Shown one piece after another: positions 24,849 through 33,982 of a stretch of 64,000 bases of DNA. The DNA is from Actinosynnema sp. ALI-1.44 (GTDB lineage Bacteria > Actinomycetota > Actinomycetes > Mycobacteriales > Pseudonocardiaceae), in the NCBI RefSeq assembly GCF_001984155.1, contig NZ_MTQO01000046.1:124001-188000 (forward strand). Reading direction: 5' to 3'. The position numbers were made by a program, and so were the translations under genes. The notes below the pieces were generated by a model that saw only the letters and a program-made list of their open reading frames with translations, made no database searches and was not told where the DNA came from. Positions within the stretch are counted from its first letter, which is position 1, and each line of letters begins with the position of its first letter.

Positions 24849-26540
24849 GTGACCGACGACAGCGCCTCATTGGGCGAGGTGCTGGCGGCCAGCGATATCG
24901 CGTTTGCCGTCACCGACCAGCGGTGCCGGGTGAAGTGGGCCAACCCCCGGATGGCCGGACTGCTCGGCCTGAGCACCGAGCAGAGCGTGGGCCGGTCCCT
25001 GCCCGCCCTGCTGGCCGGCGCGCCTGACGCGCCGACCGACGACGCGGTCGTCGTCTCGTGGCGCTCGCCCGACGACGACCACCGGTGGCTGGAGGTCTCG
25101 TGTGTCGCGGTGGCCGAGGCAGACCTGCTGTTCCGCGCGGTGGACGTGACCCGCTGGCGTGACCAGGAGCTGCGGGCCGCCAAGCTGGGGCACCGGCACG
25201 AGGACCTGCTCCGGATGGTGGAGGAGGACCCGCTGACCGGCCTGCCGAACAGGCGGGCGTTGACCAGGGAGCTCGAGCGCCAGCTGGCGCTGGGCGTGCG
25301 CGGCGCGTTGCTGCTGCTCGACCTGGACAACTTCAAGGACATCAACGACCTGCGCGGGCACCCGGCGGGCGACCGGGTGATGTGCACGCTGGCGAACCTG
25401 CTGCGCGACCGGCTGACCGACGGCCAGGTCGTCGGCCGGCTCGGCGGTGACGAGTTCGCGGTGGTGCTGCCGGGCGCGGACGAGCGTGAAGCGGTGACCG
25501 TGGCCGACCGGCTGCGCACAGCGGTGGCGGCGGTCCCCTTGAGCGGTGGCTCGGGCGCGACCCGGACGACGATCAGCGCGGGCGTGGCGCGGTTCGACAC
25601 CGGGGAGAGCTGGCAGGCGATCCTGGCGAACGCGGACCTGGCGCTCTACGCCTCGAAGGCCGCCGGGCGCAACCGGGTGACGGTGTACGAGCAGGGGCAC
25701 TACACGGACACCGCGCTGCGGGTGTCGGTGCTGGACCGGCTGCGCGGGGCGTTGCAGGACGGCGGGTTCGCGTTGCACGCCATGCCCATGGTGAAGCTGG
25801 CCAGCGGTCGTGTCGTGGGGCACGAGCTGTTGCTGCGCCTGGAGGACAACAAGCACCCGCGGCTGGGGCCGGGGGAGTTCCTGCCCGCGGCCGAGCGCAG
25901 CGACCTGGTGCTGGACATCGACCGGTGGGTGGCGGGCACGGCCATCGACGCGCTCGTGGAGCACCCGTACCCGGGGCTGCGGTTCAACGTGAACGTCTCC
26001 GGCAGGACGCTGGAGGACGAGGACTTCGGGGACTTCGTGCTCGACCGGATCGCGGCCGCCGGGGTGGCGCCGGGACGGCTCGGGTTCGAGATCACCGAGA
26101 CGGCGGCGGTGACCAACCTGGACGCGGCCCGCAGCCTCGCCCAGCAACTGCGCGCCAGCGGCTGCCGGATCACCCTGGACGACTTCGGTTCGGGCTTCGG
26201 CTCGTTCGTGCACCTCAAACAGCTGCCGATCACGGGGCTGAAGATCGACGGCGAGTTCGTGCACGGCATCGACTACGGCAGCCGCGACACGGTGTTGGTG
26301 AGCGGGATCGTGGACATCGCGCGAGGCCTGGGGTTGTCGGTGGTGGCCGAGTGGGTGGAGCGGCCGACGCAGGTGCAGGCGTTGTCACGGCTGGGTGTGC
26401 GGGTGGCGCAGGGATTCCACCTGGGCAGGCCGGAACCGTTGAACGCGCTGCTGTCACGTCCGAACGTCGGCTGGCCACAGCGGCCGCAGTCGATGGAGGA
26501 AGCCGCCGAGCAGAACCGCGCCCGCGCGGAGAACGCCTAA
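24849..26540 (+). CDS. PAS-GGDEF-EAL cyclic-di-GMP enzyme
   Basis: This 563-residue soluble protein has a PAS sensor (about residues 8-105), a diguanylate cyclase domain with intact GGDEF (199-203), and a phosphodiesterase domain. In the last, the signature EAL is ELL (326-328) but the glutamate and other catalytic positions remain: NVNVSG, EITETA, DDFGSG, KIDGEFV, VVAEWVE. Both activities are therefore possible. GTG 24849 has GAGGG 5 bases upstream; the frame opens 6 bases earlier through a TTA codon. There are no membrane helices, so the PAS signal is cytoplasmic. Confidence 0.9.
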   Translation: MTDDSASLGEVLAASDIAFAVTDQRCRVKWANPRMAGLLGLSTEQSVGRSLPALLAGAPDAPTDDAVVVSWRSPDDDHRWLEVSCVAVAEADLLFRAVDVTRWRDQELRAAKLGHRHEDLLRMVEEDPLTGLPNRRALTRELERQLALGVRGALLLLDLDNFKDINDLRGHPAGDRVMCTLANLLRDRLTDGQVVGRLGGDEFAVVLPGADEREAVTVADRLRTAVAAVPLSGGSGATRTTISAGVARFDTGESWQAILANADLALYASKAAGRNRVTVYEQGHYTDTALRVSVLDRLRGALQDGGFALHAMPMVKLASGRVVGHELLLRLEDNKHPRLGPGEFLPAAERSDLVLDIDRWVAGTAIDALVEHPYPGLRFNVNVSGRTLEDEDFGDFVLDRIAAAGVAPGRLGFEITETAAVTNLDAARSLAQQLRASGCRITLDDFGSGFGSFVHLKQLPITGLKIDGEFVHGIDYGSRDTVLVSGIVDIARGLGLSVVAEWVERPTQVQALSRLGVRVAQGFHLGRPEPLNALLSRPNVGWPQRPQSMEEAAEQNRARAENA

Positions 26541-26740
26541 CGGCCCGTGCGCGAATGCGGGATGAGCCGCAGGCGTAGCGTCGGGATGGGCGACTGTCGC
26601 TCGATGACCGCGAGCGCCAGCGCGTTCTCGGACGGGAAGTGGCAGTACAGCCCGCCTTAGCTGACCTCGGCGCGGGCGCACACGTCGTGGGGGCTCGCGC
26701 CGGTGAACCCGTCCCGGTCGACGGCCAAGTCTGCCGTTCG
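26537..26740 (-). pseudogene. TetR-family regulator remnant
   Basis: On the minus strand, one frame reads DRDGFTGASPHDVCARAEVS, a stop, then GGLYCHFPSENALALAVIE. This is the TetR helix-turn-helix with the usual KGxLYxHFPSKxxL, broken by TAA where the motif normally has AKG or TKG. No ligand domain follows; the frame ends inside the 3' end of the GGDEF-EAL gene. It is a truncated, inactive relic, closest in style to the gamma-butyrolactone receptor type. Confidence 0.65.
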
Positions 26741-27047
26741 CCCGTGTGGCGGAGGAACAGGGCGAACGCCCCCGCTGAAACGTGACAAGGCCTCATTTTC
26801 ATATCGGTCTCTGGGGATCTCCCTAGTAGGTGAGACATTTGCGGACTGCGCGGCTCGGTGCGTGAATCTTCACGATTAGGCCGCTTTTGCCGTGTCCGGT
26901 GGCCGCGACCGGGGCGAGCGGCCAGGATCGTGCCGTGAAGATGGCGTGCACACCGGACATGACGGGACGATTCGGCTCGTCGGCGCCCGGGTGGCCGGGA
27001 CTGGACACGGAGGGGCCCGGCCGGGCATGCTCTGCCCCCGGGTTAGG
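26741..27047. other. Non-coding stretch upstream of the sugar importer
   Basis: No credible gene is seen on either strand between the TetR relic and the importer promoter. Frames here lack family-like sequence. Confidence 0.4.
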
Positions 27048-27061
27048 TTGGTACAGACCAA
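27048..27061. promoter_or_regulatory. DasR/GntR-like operator
   Basis: TTGGT-ACAG-ACCAA is a perfect 5-bp inverted repeat that resembles the DasR box (TGGTCTAGACCA core). It lies 37 bases upstream of a TTGACT hexamer and 118 bases before the binding-protein gene. It suggests control by an amino-sugar-sensing GntR/HutC regulator. Confidence 0.5.
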
Positions 27062-27084
27062 TGCAACAAGAGTGCATCTTTGTG

Positions 27085-27114
27085 TTGACTTCTGATTGAA
27101 ACTGCCGGAATAGT
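27085..27114 (+). promoter_or_regulatory. Candidate promoter of the sugar ABC operon
   Basis: TTGACT (27085-27090) and AATAGT (27109-27114) are separated by 18 bases, in an AT-rich window, 65 bases before the start of the binding-protein gene. Confidence 0.4.
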
Positions 27115-27178
27115 TGCACAACCGCGCAAGGCGCCTTGGGTTCGTCTTGTCCAACAAAGCTTCATAGGTGGTGACTGG

Positions 27179-28612
27179 ATGCGATCGATCTATGGCGGTA
27201 GGCGAGGCACGTCCGCTCTCGTGCTGACCGCTGCCGTCTCGCTCGTGCTCGCGGGCTGTGGCTCGTCGAACGACGGTGGTGGCGGTTCGCGCAACGCTCC
27301 CGCTGGTGACGACGGCAAGCTCGTCGGCGAGCAGGAGTACCTGAGCGCGCCGTGCCCCGAGCCGGCCGTGAAGCCCACCCAGAAGGAGTTCACCTACTGG
27401 TCCATGTGGACCAAGGACGAGCCACAGGGCCGGGTGCTGCAGAAGGCCTTCAAGTGCTTCGAGGAGAAGGCGGGCGTCAAGGTCAACGTCCAGTGGCTCG
27501 GCCGCAAGTTCCTCACCCAGAACGTCGCGCCCGCGCTGAACACCGACACCGTGCCCGACCTGATCGACCAGGACACCAGCCAGGTCAAGGCGGCCGTGGT
27601 CGACGCGGGCGGCACGCAGGGCCTCGACGACGTCTACACCATGAAGATCGGTGAGGGCGACAAGACCGTCAAGGACGTCATCCCGTCCGTGCTCTACGAC
27701 ATCCCGCAGAACAAGGACAAGGACGGCAAGTTCTTCGGCGTGCCGTACGAGCTGCTGTCCAACGGCTGGTGGTACGACAAGAAGAAGCAGAAGGACTTCA
27801 AGGAGCCGAAGACCACCGACGAGCTGTTCGCGGCGCTGGACAAGGCCAAGGCCGCCGGTGGCGCGATCGCCCAGGACGGCGACATCGACTTCTACAACGC
27901 CTACTTCCTGACCCAGATCGCCGAGAAGTACGTCGGCAAGGGCGGCATCCAGGGCGCGGTCGAGGACAAGACCGGCGCCAAGTGGGCCAGCGAGCCCGGC
28001 TTCCTCAAGGCCGCGCAGTACGTCGAGAAGCTGGCCAAGGGCAAGTACTTCATCGACGGCTGGGACGCGGGCAAGTTCCCGCAGATCCAGCAGCGCTGGG
28101 CGGACGGCGAGGCCGCGTTCCTTTTCGTCGGCTCCTGGGCACCGAGCGAGACCCGCGAGTACCTCGGCAAGCAGGGCGGTGGCGCGAGCATCGACTACGG
28201 CTCGTTCCAGTTCCCGCTGCCCGAGGGCGCCACGCACGACACCATCGAGTTCCTGCCGGTGGTCTGGTCGGTGACCAAGAAGGCCAAGAACCCCGAGGCC
28301 GCCAAGGCGTTCATCGCGTACTTCACCAACAAGGACCTCGCACGCGGCATCCCCGCCGTCGGTGACAACCTGCACCCGCGGGCCGAACTGCCGGTGCCGG
28401 ACGACCTGAAGCAGCTCAACGCGGCGTTCACCGACACCAAGAAGGAGAAGGTGGTCTTCATGGACTCCATCGACTCCCTCGTCGGCGGCACGTACGTCAA
28501 GAACGTCTTCTACCCGCTGAACAACGACCTGCTCAAGGGCAAGATCACCGCACAGCAGTTCATCGATCAGATCGGCCCGAAGACCGCCGACTTCTGGAAA
28601 AACCAGGGATGA
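27179..28612 (+). CDS. Sugar ABC transporter substrate-binding lipoprotein
   Basis: The 477-residue exported protein has a lipoprotein signal peptide with lipobox LAGC (Cys near residue 27), then a Gly/Ser linker and a periplasmic-type binding domain with the family-1 solute-binding pattern (FTYWSMWTKDEPQG at the start, aromatic-rich clefts SNGWWYD and FVGSWAPSE). It overlaps the first permease gene by 4 bases. The genes that follow make a complete CUT1 carbohydrate importer. The DasR-like site upstream hints at chitobiose or N-acetylglucosamine, but specificity is not established. Confidence 0.88.
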   Translation: MRSIYGGRRGTSALVLTAAVSLVLAGCGSSNDGGGGSRNAPAGDDGKLVGEQEYLSAPCPEPAVKPTQKEFTYWSMWTKDEPQGRVLQKAFKCFEEKAGVKVNVQWLGRKFLTQNVAPALNTDTVPDLIDQDTSQVKAAVVDAGGTQGLDDVYTMKIGEGDKTVKDVIPSVLYDIPQNKDKDGKFFGVPYELLSNGWWYDKKKQKDFKEPKTTDELFAALDKAKAAGGAIAQDGDIDFYNAYFLTQIAEKYVGKGGIQGAVEDKTGAKWASEPGFLKAAQYVEKLAKGKYFIDGWDAGKFPQIQQRWADGEAAFLFVGSWAPSETREYLGKQGGGASIDYGSFQFPLPEGATHDTIEFLPVVWSVTKKAKNPEAAKAFIAYFTNKDLARGIPAVGDNLHPRAELPVPDDLKQLNAAFTDTKKEKVVFMDSIDSLVGGTYVKNVFYPLNNDLLKGKITAQQFIDQIGPKTADFWKNQG

Positions 28613-29568
28613 CGACCAGTTTGACCACTCCGCCTGCCTCCGGTCGCAAGCCGGGGGCAGGCGGCAGTACACAAGCCGCCCACATCACCAGGCGCAAGAA
28701 GCTGTTCTGGCCGTTCCTGATCCCCACGCTGGTGCTGTACGGGCTGTTCCTGATCGTCCCGACGGTCGCCACCGTGGTGCTCAGCTTCTCCAACTGGAAG
28801 GGCGCGGGCGACACGCCCCAGTTCAACGGCTTCAAGCAGTACGCGCAGATCTTCGCCGACGACGGCTTCCAAAGCGCGTTCGTCAACACGCTGATCTACA
28901 TCACGCTCGGCGGCGTCGGCACGTTCGTGCTGGCGTTCCTGTTCACGATGGTGCTGCGCGACATGCGCGGCAACAAGATGGTCCGCGCCATCCTGTTCTT
29001 CCCGAACATCGTCGCACCGGTCGCGCTGGGCATGTTCTTCGGCGTGATCTACCGCTACCAGCCCAACCGGCAGGGCCTGGCGAACTTCCTGCTGGAGAGC
29101 GTCGGCCTGTCGGCGACGAAGTTCCTCGAGGCCGACTCGGTCACGTGGGTGGTGCTCGGCTCGATCATCTGGGCGTCCGCGGGCTTCTACATCACCATCC
29201 TGATGGCCGCCGTCGACCGCATCCCGCCGTACCTCTACGAGGACGCGTCGATCGCGGGCGCGTCGCCGTGGCAGAAGTTCCGCAACATCACGCTGCCGCT
29301 GACGTGGGACGTCGTCGGCATCGCCGGTGTGCTGTGGACGATCAACGCGGTGAAGATCTTCGAGCTGGTGTTCGTGATGGCCGGGTCCGGCACGTACGCG
29401 CCGCCGATCCACACGTGGACGCTCGGCATCTTCGTGTTCGACCGGTCCTTCGGCGACACGCCCGCCTTCGGCACGGCGTGCGCGTGCGCGGTCGTGATGA
29501 TCGCACTGGTGTCGGTGTTCGTGGTGGCGCTGCGCAGGTTGATGCGCCGCGACGCCATCCAGTTCTGA
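28609..29568 (+). CDS. Sugar ABC permease (MalF-type)
   Basis: The 319-residue protein has six membrane helices after a Pro/Gly-rich cytoplasmic lead, and the EAA loop near residue 210 (EDASIAGASPWQKFRNITLP), which docks the ATPase. It overlaps the binding-protein gene (ATGA). It forms the channel with the next permease. Confidence 0.9.
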   Translation: MTTSLTTPPASGRKPGAGGSTQAAHITRRKKLFWPFLIPTLVLYGLFLIVPTVATVVLSFSNWKGAGDTPQFNGFKQYAQIFADDGFQSAFVNTLIYITLGGVGTFVLAFLFTMVLRDMRGNKMVRAILFFPNIVAPVALGMFFGVIYRYQPNRQGLANFLLESVGLSATKFLEADSVTWVVLGSIIWASAGFYITILMAAVDRIPPYLYEDASIAGASPWQKFRNITLPLTWDVVGIAGVLWTINAVKIFELVFVMAGSGTYAPPIHTWTLGIFVFDRSFGDTPAFGTACACAVVMIALVSVFVVALRRLMRRDAIQF

Positions 29569-29577
29569 GAGGCAGCA

Positions 29578-30519
29578 GTGTCGACCACCGCATTGTCATC
29601 GTCGTCAACCGGGTCAACGCCCGCTTCGCGGCCCACGCGCAAGCCGCCGCGGCGGCCCAAGCCGGCGCCGGGAACCAAGCGGATCAGCCCCATGCGGGTC
29701 ATCGGGCTCATCGTCGTGTGGGCGTTCACCCTGTTCAACCTGCTGGTGCTGTACTGGCTGATCACCGCGGCGTTCAAGACGCCGCTGGAGATCTTCCGCG
29801 AGCCGCTGTCGTTGCCCAGCACGCTGTTCGAGCGCGGCACGCCGTTCCGCAACTTCATCTACGCGTGGGACACCGCCGAGTTCGGCACAGCCTTCCTCAA
29901 CACCGTGCTGCTGGTGGCGATCTGCTCGGTCGTGATCGTGCTGATCTCCGCGCCCGCGGCGTACGCGTTGTCGCGGCTGGGTGTGCGTGGCTCGGGGCCA
30001 CTGACCGGGTTTATCGCGATCGGGATGGGTGTGCCGTTCCAGACGGTGGTCATCCCCGCGTTCATCGCGATGTCCAAGGTGCACCTGACCAACAACCTGT
30101 TCGGACTGGCGCTGCTGTACGTGGCGTTGTCGTTGCCGTTCACGGTGTTCCTGCTGACCGGGTTCTTCCGGTCGCTGCCCGACGAGCTGGAGGAGGCCGC
30201 GTCGATCGACGGCGCGTCGGCCACCCGCACGTTCTGGTCGATCATGCTGCCGCTGGCCCGCGGTGGGCTGATCACCGCGTTGATCCTCAACGCGATCGGC
30301 CTGTGGAACGAGACCCTGCTGGCGATCGTGTTCCTGCAGGAGAACGCGAACTTCACGCTGGCGCGCGCGTTGTTCACCTTCTACAACGCCGCGTCCTACC
30401 AGTCGGAGTACGGCGGACTGCTGGCCGGTGTGGCCATCATCGTGCTGCCGATGCTCGTGATGTACATCCTGCTCGCTCGTCGGATCATCACCGGCCTCAC
30501 GCTCGGCGCCGGAAAGTAG
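29578..30519 (+). CDS. Sugar ABC permease (MalG-type)
   Basis: The 313-residue protein has a Ser/Pro/Lys-rich N-terminal tail of about 40 residues, six helices and the EAA loop EEAASIDGASATRTFWSIML. The start is GTG at 29578, 9 bases after the first permease. It pairs with the MalF-type subunit. Confidence 0.9.
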   Translation: MSTTALSSSSTGSTPASRPTRKPPRRPKPAPGTKRISPMRVIGLIVVWAFTLFNLLVLYWLITAAFKTPLEIFREPLSLPSTLFERGTPFRNFIYAWDTAEFGTAFLNTVLLVAICSVVIVLISAPAAYALSRLGVRGSGPLTGFIAIGMGVPFQTVVIPAFIAMSKVHLTNNLFGLALLYVALSLPFTVFLLTGFFRSLPDELEEAASIDGASATRTFWSIMLPLARGGLITALILNAIGLWNETLLAIVFLQENANFTLARALFTFYNAASYQSEYGGLLAGVAIIVLPMLVMYILLARRIITGLTLGAGK

Positions 30520-30526
30520 GGAGAAC

Positions 30527-31645
<1,119 letters not shown>

Positions 31646-31651
31646 CACGAC

Positions 31652-31684
31652 GTGGGAAGCCCGGGATCATCCCGGGCTTCCCAC
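31652..31684. terminator. Bidirectional terminator
   Basis: This perfect 15-bp stem (GTGGGAAGCCCGGGA / TCCCGGGCTTCCCAC) has a 3-base loop and begins 7 bases after the importer operon. Its last base is the end of the convergent gene's stop codon, so it serves both. Confidence 0.85.
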
Positions 31685-32163
31685 TACAGGCACGTCCAGC
31701 AGTAGACGCGTTCACCGCTGTCCCGGGCCTGCCGGGCGAGCTGGATCAGGTCGTCGGCGAACGGCCGGATGTCCTCCGCGGTGGTGCCGTGGAGTTCCTC
31801 GGCCCGCACCCACTCGGTGACCACCGCGGGAACGTCCGCGTCGGGCACCGCGGCCAGGGTGTCCCGGACCGCGTCGTCGAGCTCCATCACCCACGGTCCG
31901 GTGGCCCACGGGTCGTCTTCGTCCTCCGGACCCTGGGGACCGGGCGGCGTGGTCGGCCACACCACCGCGCTGCCGACCAGGTTCACCTCCCACGGCACCT
32001 GCCGGATGGCCGCGATCAGCATCCCCAGTACCACATCCGGGTCGACGCCCTTGGTCTCCACGCCGGGGAAGGGGCCCACGGGGGACATGGCATCGGCGCG
32101 GTCCAGTTCCCGCACGACAGACGCCCCGTCGGGAGCGCGGAAGTAGTCGGTCAGCACGCCCAT
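31684..32163 (-). CDS. Conserved hypothetical protein
   Basis: The 159-residue acidic protein opens with MGVLTDYFRAPDGASVVREL and has VETKGVDPDVVLGMLIAAI, a pattern I recognise from actinobacterial conserved hypothetical proteins with no assigned function. It ends in CWTCL. There is no signal peptide or membrane helix. It stands alone, convergent with the sugar importer. Confidence 0.7.
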   Translation of the reverse strand: MGVLTDYFRAPDGASVVRELDRADAMSPVGPFPGVETKGVDPDVVLGMLIAAIRQVPWEVNLVGSAVVWPTTPPGPQGPEDEDDPWATGPWVMELDDAVRDTLAAVPDADVPAVVTEWVRAEELHGTTAEDIRPFADDLIQLARQARDSGERVYCWTCL

Positions 32164-32432
32164 CTGTGTCCCTCTCCATGCGCCGGATCAACCGAGGCGC
32201 AGTAGATCAGATGGCTCCGGTGGACGACTGGCTGCGCGAGCTGAGTGCCTGTCTTGATAGTCGAAAGTCGTTGTCTGTCAATGGTTCTGCTGCTGGGCAG
32301 GCTGGTTTGTGCAGTTCAGCGGGTTGAGTGAGTGCGGTGGTAGGTTCGGCGTGGTTCGCATGGGGTGCGAAGCGGCTGGTCGGGTCGTCCTGGCGGCCGT
32401 CGTGGTGGTCCGTGGAGCGGCTTTAGCCTGGC

Positions 32433-32844
32433 GTGGTGGCCGGGCGGCGGCGGGCTGCTGGAGGTCGGGGCCGGCGGGCGACGTCGGCCGGGACCACGCT
32501 GCGGGTGGTCGGTGCCGAGGGTTTTGACCAGCGGTTATGCCCGGCGTGCGGGCGTGCGCTGGCGGTGTCGGCGCGTGCGCATGCGGTCTACTGTTCCTCG
32601 GCGTGGCGGGCGGCACTGGCGGTTGCGGGCCGCGGTGGGGCAGCGGGTGGCCCGGATCAAGGACCCTTCCGGGCAGGCCCGGCGCAGTTGTCCGGAGTGC
32701 GGCCGGTCGTGGTCGGCCGGTGTCGAGCACCGCGCGGATGCCGTCTACTGCTCGGCGAAGTGCCGAACGAGAGCCTGGAGGGCACGAAAGCGTTCGGACA
32801 GCCGTCACGGTGACGAGTTCCCGAACGCTTTCGCCCGCAACTGA
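32433..32844 (+). pseudogene. Double zinc-ribbon protein, frameshifted (module copy 1)
   Basis: The first ribbon (LCPACGRALAV...HAVYCSSAW) is in one frame and the second (RSCPECGRSWSAG...AVYCSAKCRTRAWRARK) in another; the switch is near 32600-32612. The second cysteine pair of ribbon 1 is also damaged (CSSAW where copy 2 has CSTAC). The intact paralogue is at 35661. The DUF6192 relic follows, as in copy 2. Upstream DNA is also similar between the two copies (GGTCGCCCTGGTGGCCGTCG-like run at 35607 and its cognate near 32381). Confidence 0.7.
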
Positions 32845-32980
32845 TTTGCGAGCTTGACCTGCGGAACATGTCCCCCGGATGGCGGCTGACGCGACCGAAC
32901 GGTTCGCGAGCACACTGGCCGCCGCGCAGCGCGACTACCCGAGGAGAGCAGCAGGAACTGAGCGCATCGGAGGAGCCGAG

Positions 32981-33362
32981 ATGCCCGCCACGATCGGACA
33001 GGTCACCCAGCACCGCTACGACGAATTGGTCAGCGAGGGCCGCCGGTTGGTGACCGCGGTCGGCAGGGCGCAGTTCCGCATCGGGGACCTGGCGCTGGAG
33101 CTGGAGCCGATGCGCTCGGTCGGGGGGCCGGCATCCCGGGCCGGACGAGCAGCTGTTCAACGTCACCGAGTCGCTGACGATGTTCGCCGAGGACATCGGC
33201 CTGGCGCCGGCCACGGTGGAAAAGCACCGGTGGGTGGCCTCCCGGTGGCCGGCCGAGCACCGCCGCGACGGGGTGTCCTACGAGATCCACCGGATCCTGG
33301 CGGTCATCCCGGTGGACCGGGACCGGTGGGCGATGATCAAACGGCGGCCGCCGCTGCACGAG
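32981..33362 (+). pseudogene. DUF6192-family protein, broken copy 1
   Basis: The start is normal: GGAGGAGCC before ATG 32981, then QVTQHRYDELVSEGRRLV and FRIGDLALELEPMRSVGG. At a run of six G (33121-33126) the frame slips, and the domain continues as HPGPDEQLFNVTESLTMFAE and VEKHRWVASRWPAEHRRDGV in another frame to about 33362. It then abuts phage-like sequence. DUF6192 proteins have a helix-turn-helix-like middle and occur on actinobacterial mobile elements. This copy is frameshifted and has lost its 3' part. Confidence 0.65.
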
Positions 33363-33367
33363 CGTTC

Positions 33368-33553
33368 ATGGTCCAGCGCGACGGCGAGGTGGTGGCCCAG
33401 CGTGGTGACTGGGTCGAAGGTCCCGAGATCCCCGACACCGAGCAGGCAGCGCCGGTAAAGCGAGCCCTCGCCATCCGTGATCTCGCGCTCGGCGGCACGC
33501 GCGGCGCAGAGCTGCTGCGGAAGATCGAGCGCATGAAGCACGAGGAGGTCTGA
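33368..33553 (+). CDS. Short phage-like protein or fragment
   Basis: The 61-residue acidic/basic mixed protein (VQRDGEVVAQRGDWVEGPEI ... ELLRKIERMKHEEV) ends 1 base before the next ATG, as in packed phage genes. It is preceded by the broken DUF6192 gene and has no clear ribosome-binding site, so it may be the 3' end of a longer phage gene cut at the junction near 33360. Confidence 0.4.
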   Translation: MVQRDGEVVAQRGDWVEGPEIPDTEQAAPVKRALAIRDLALGGTRGAELLRKIERMKHEEV

Positions 33554-33554
33554 G

Positions 33555-33980
33555 ATGGCCGGAACCAACGGCATCGACGCAGCCACCGCTGCACTGATCG
33601 TGGCGGCCATGAACGGTGGTACGGCGGTCACGTTCCCGACTCCGCACAAGGTGCGCTTCAACACCACGCAGCGGACGGCGAACGACGGTGCTGACACGCA
33701 GTGGGCCACCGGTGGTGGCTACACCGGCGGCACGACCACGGCGGCGGGCGCGACCGGGCCGACCTGGGCGGCGGCCACCTCCGGCTCGACCGGCGGCTCC
33801 CAGGCCAGCTCCAGCGCCGTCACGGTCACCAACGCTCCCGCCGGTACCTGGGACGGCTGCACGGTGTTCGACAACGTGCCCAAGGCCACGTGGTACGCCA
33901 AGCTCGCAACGGCCAAGACGGTCAACGCCGGGGACACCGTCACGGTGCCCTCGGGTCAGCTCACGACAGCACTGGGGTGA
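33555..33980 (+). CDS. Phage tail/virion-associated protein
   Basis: The 141-residue protein is rich in Thr, Gly and Ala, with TAVTFPTPHKVRFNTT at the N-terminus and a strand-rich end (WDGCTVFDNVPKATWYAKLA). This matches the small structural proteins found among tail genes of actinobacteriophages, where a similar pattern (VxFPTTHxVRLNTT) recurs. It sits 2 bases upstream of the glycosidase gene. The phage origin is inferred from composition and pattern; the exact virion role is unknown. Confidence 0.6.
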   Translation: MAGTNGIDAATAALIVAAMNGGTAVTFPTPHKVRFNTTQRTANDGADTQWATGGGYTGGTTTAAGATGPTWAAATSGSTGGSQASSSAVTVTNAPAGTWDGCTVFDNVPKATWYAKLATAKTVNAGDTVTVPSGQLTTALG

Positions 33981-33982
33981 TC

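Noticed and set aside
27001-27047. GC-rich repeats before the DasR-like box as a possible riboswitch
   Set aside because: Only short complementary runs; no conserved riboswitch core could be identified.
26876-28672. Long minus-strand open frame opposite the sugar-binding lipoprotein gene
   Set aside because: Repetitive Val/Leu/Gly/Asp composition antisense to a clear lipoprotein; no start signal or domain.
32209-32329. Short plus-strand frame starting MAPVDDWLRELSACL
   Set aside because: About 40 codons, no ribosome-binding site, no family; not strong enough to call a gene next to decayed sequence.
32278-32913. Minus-strand Pro/Ala/Thr-rich frame opposite the first zinc-ribbon copy
   Set aside because: Low-complexity antisense of a CG-rich relic with no recognisable feature.
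33030-33359. Minus-strand frame opposite the first DUF6192 relic
   Set aside because: Pro/Arg/His-rich and antisense to recognisable DUF6192 sequence.
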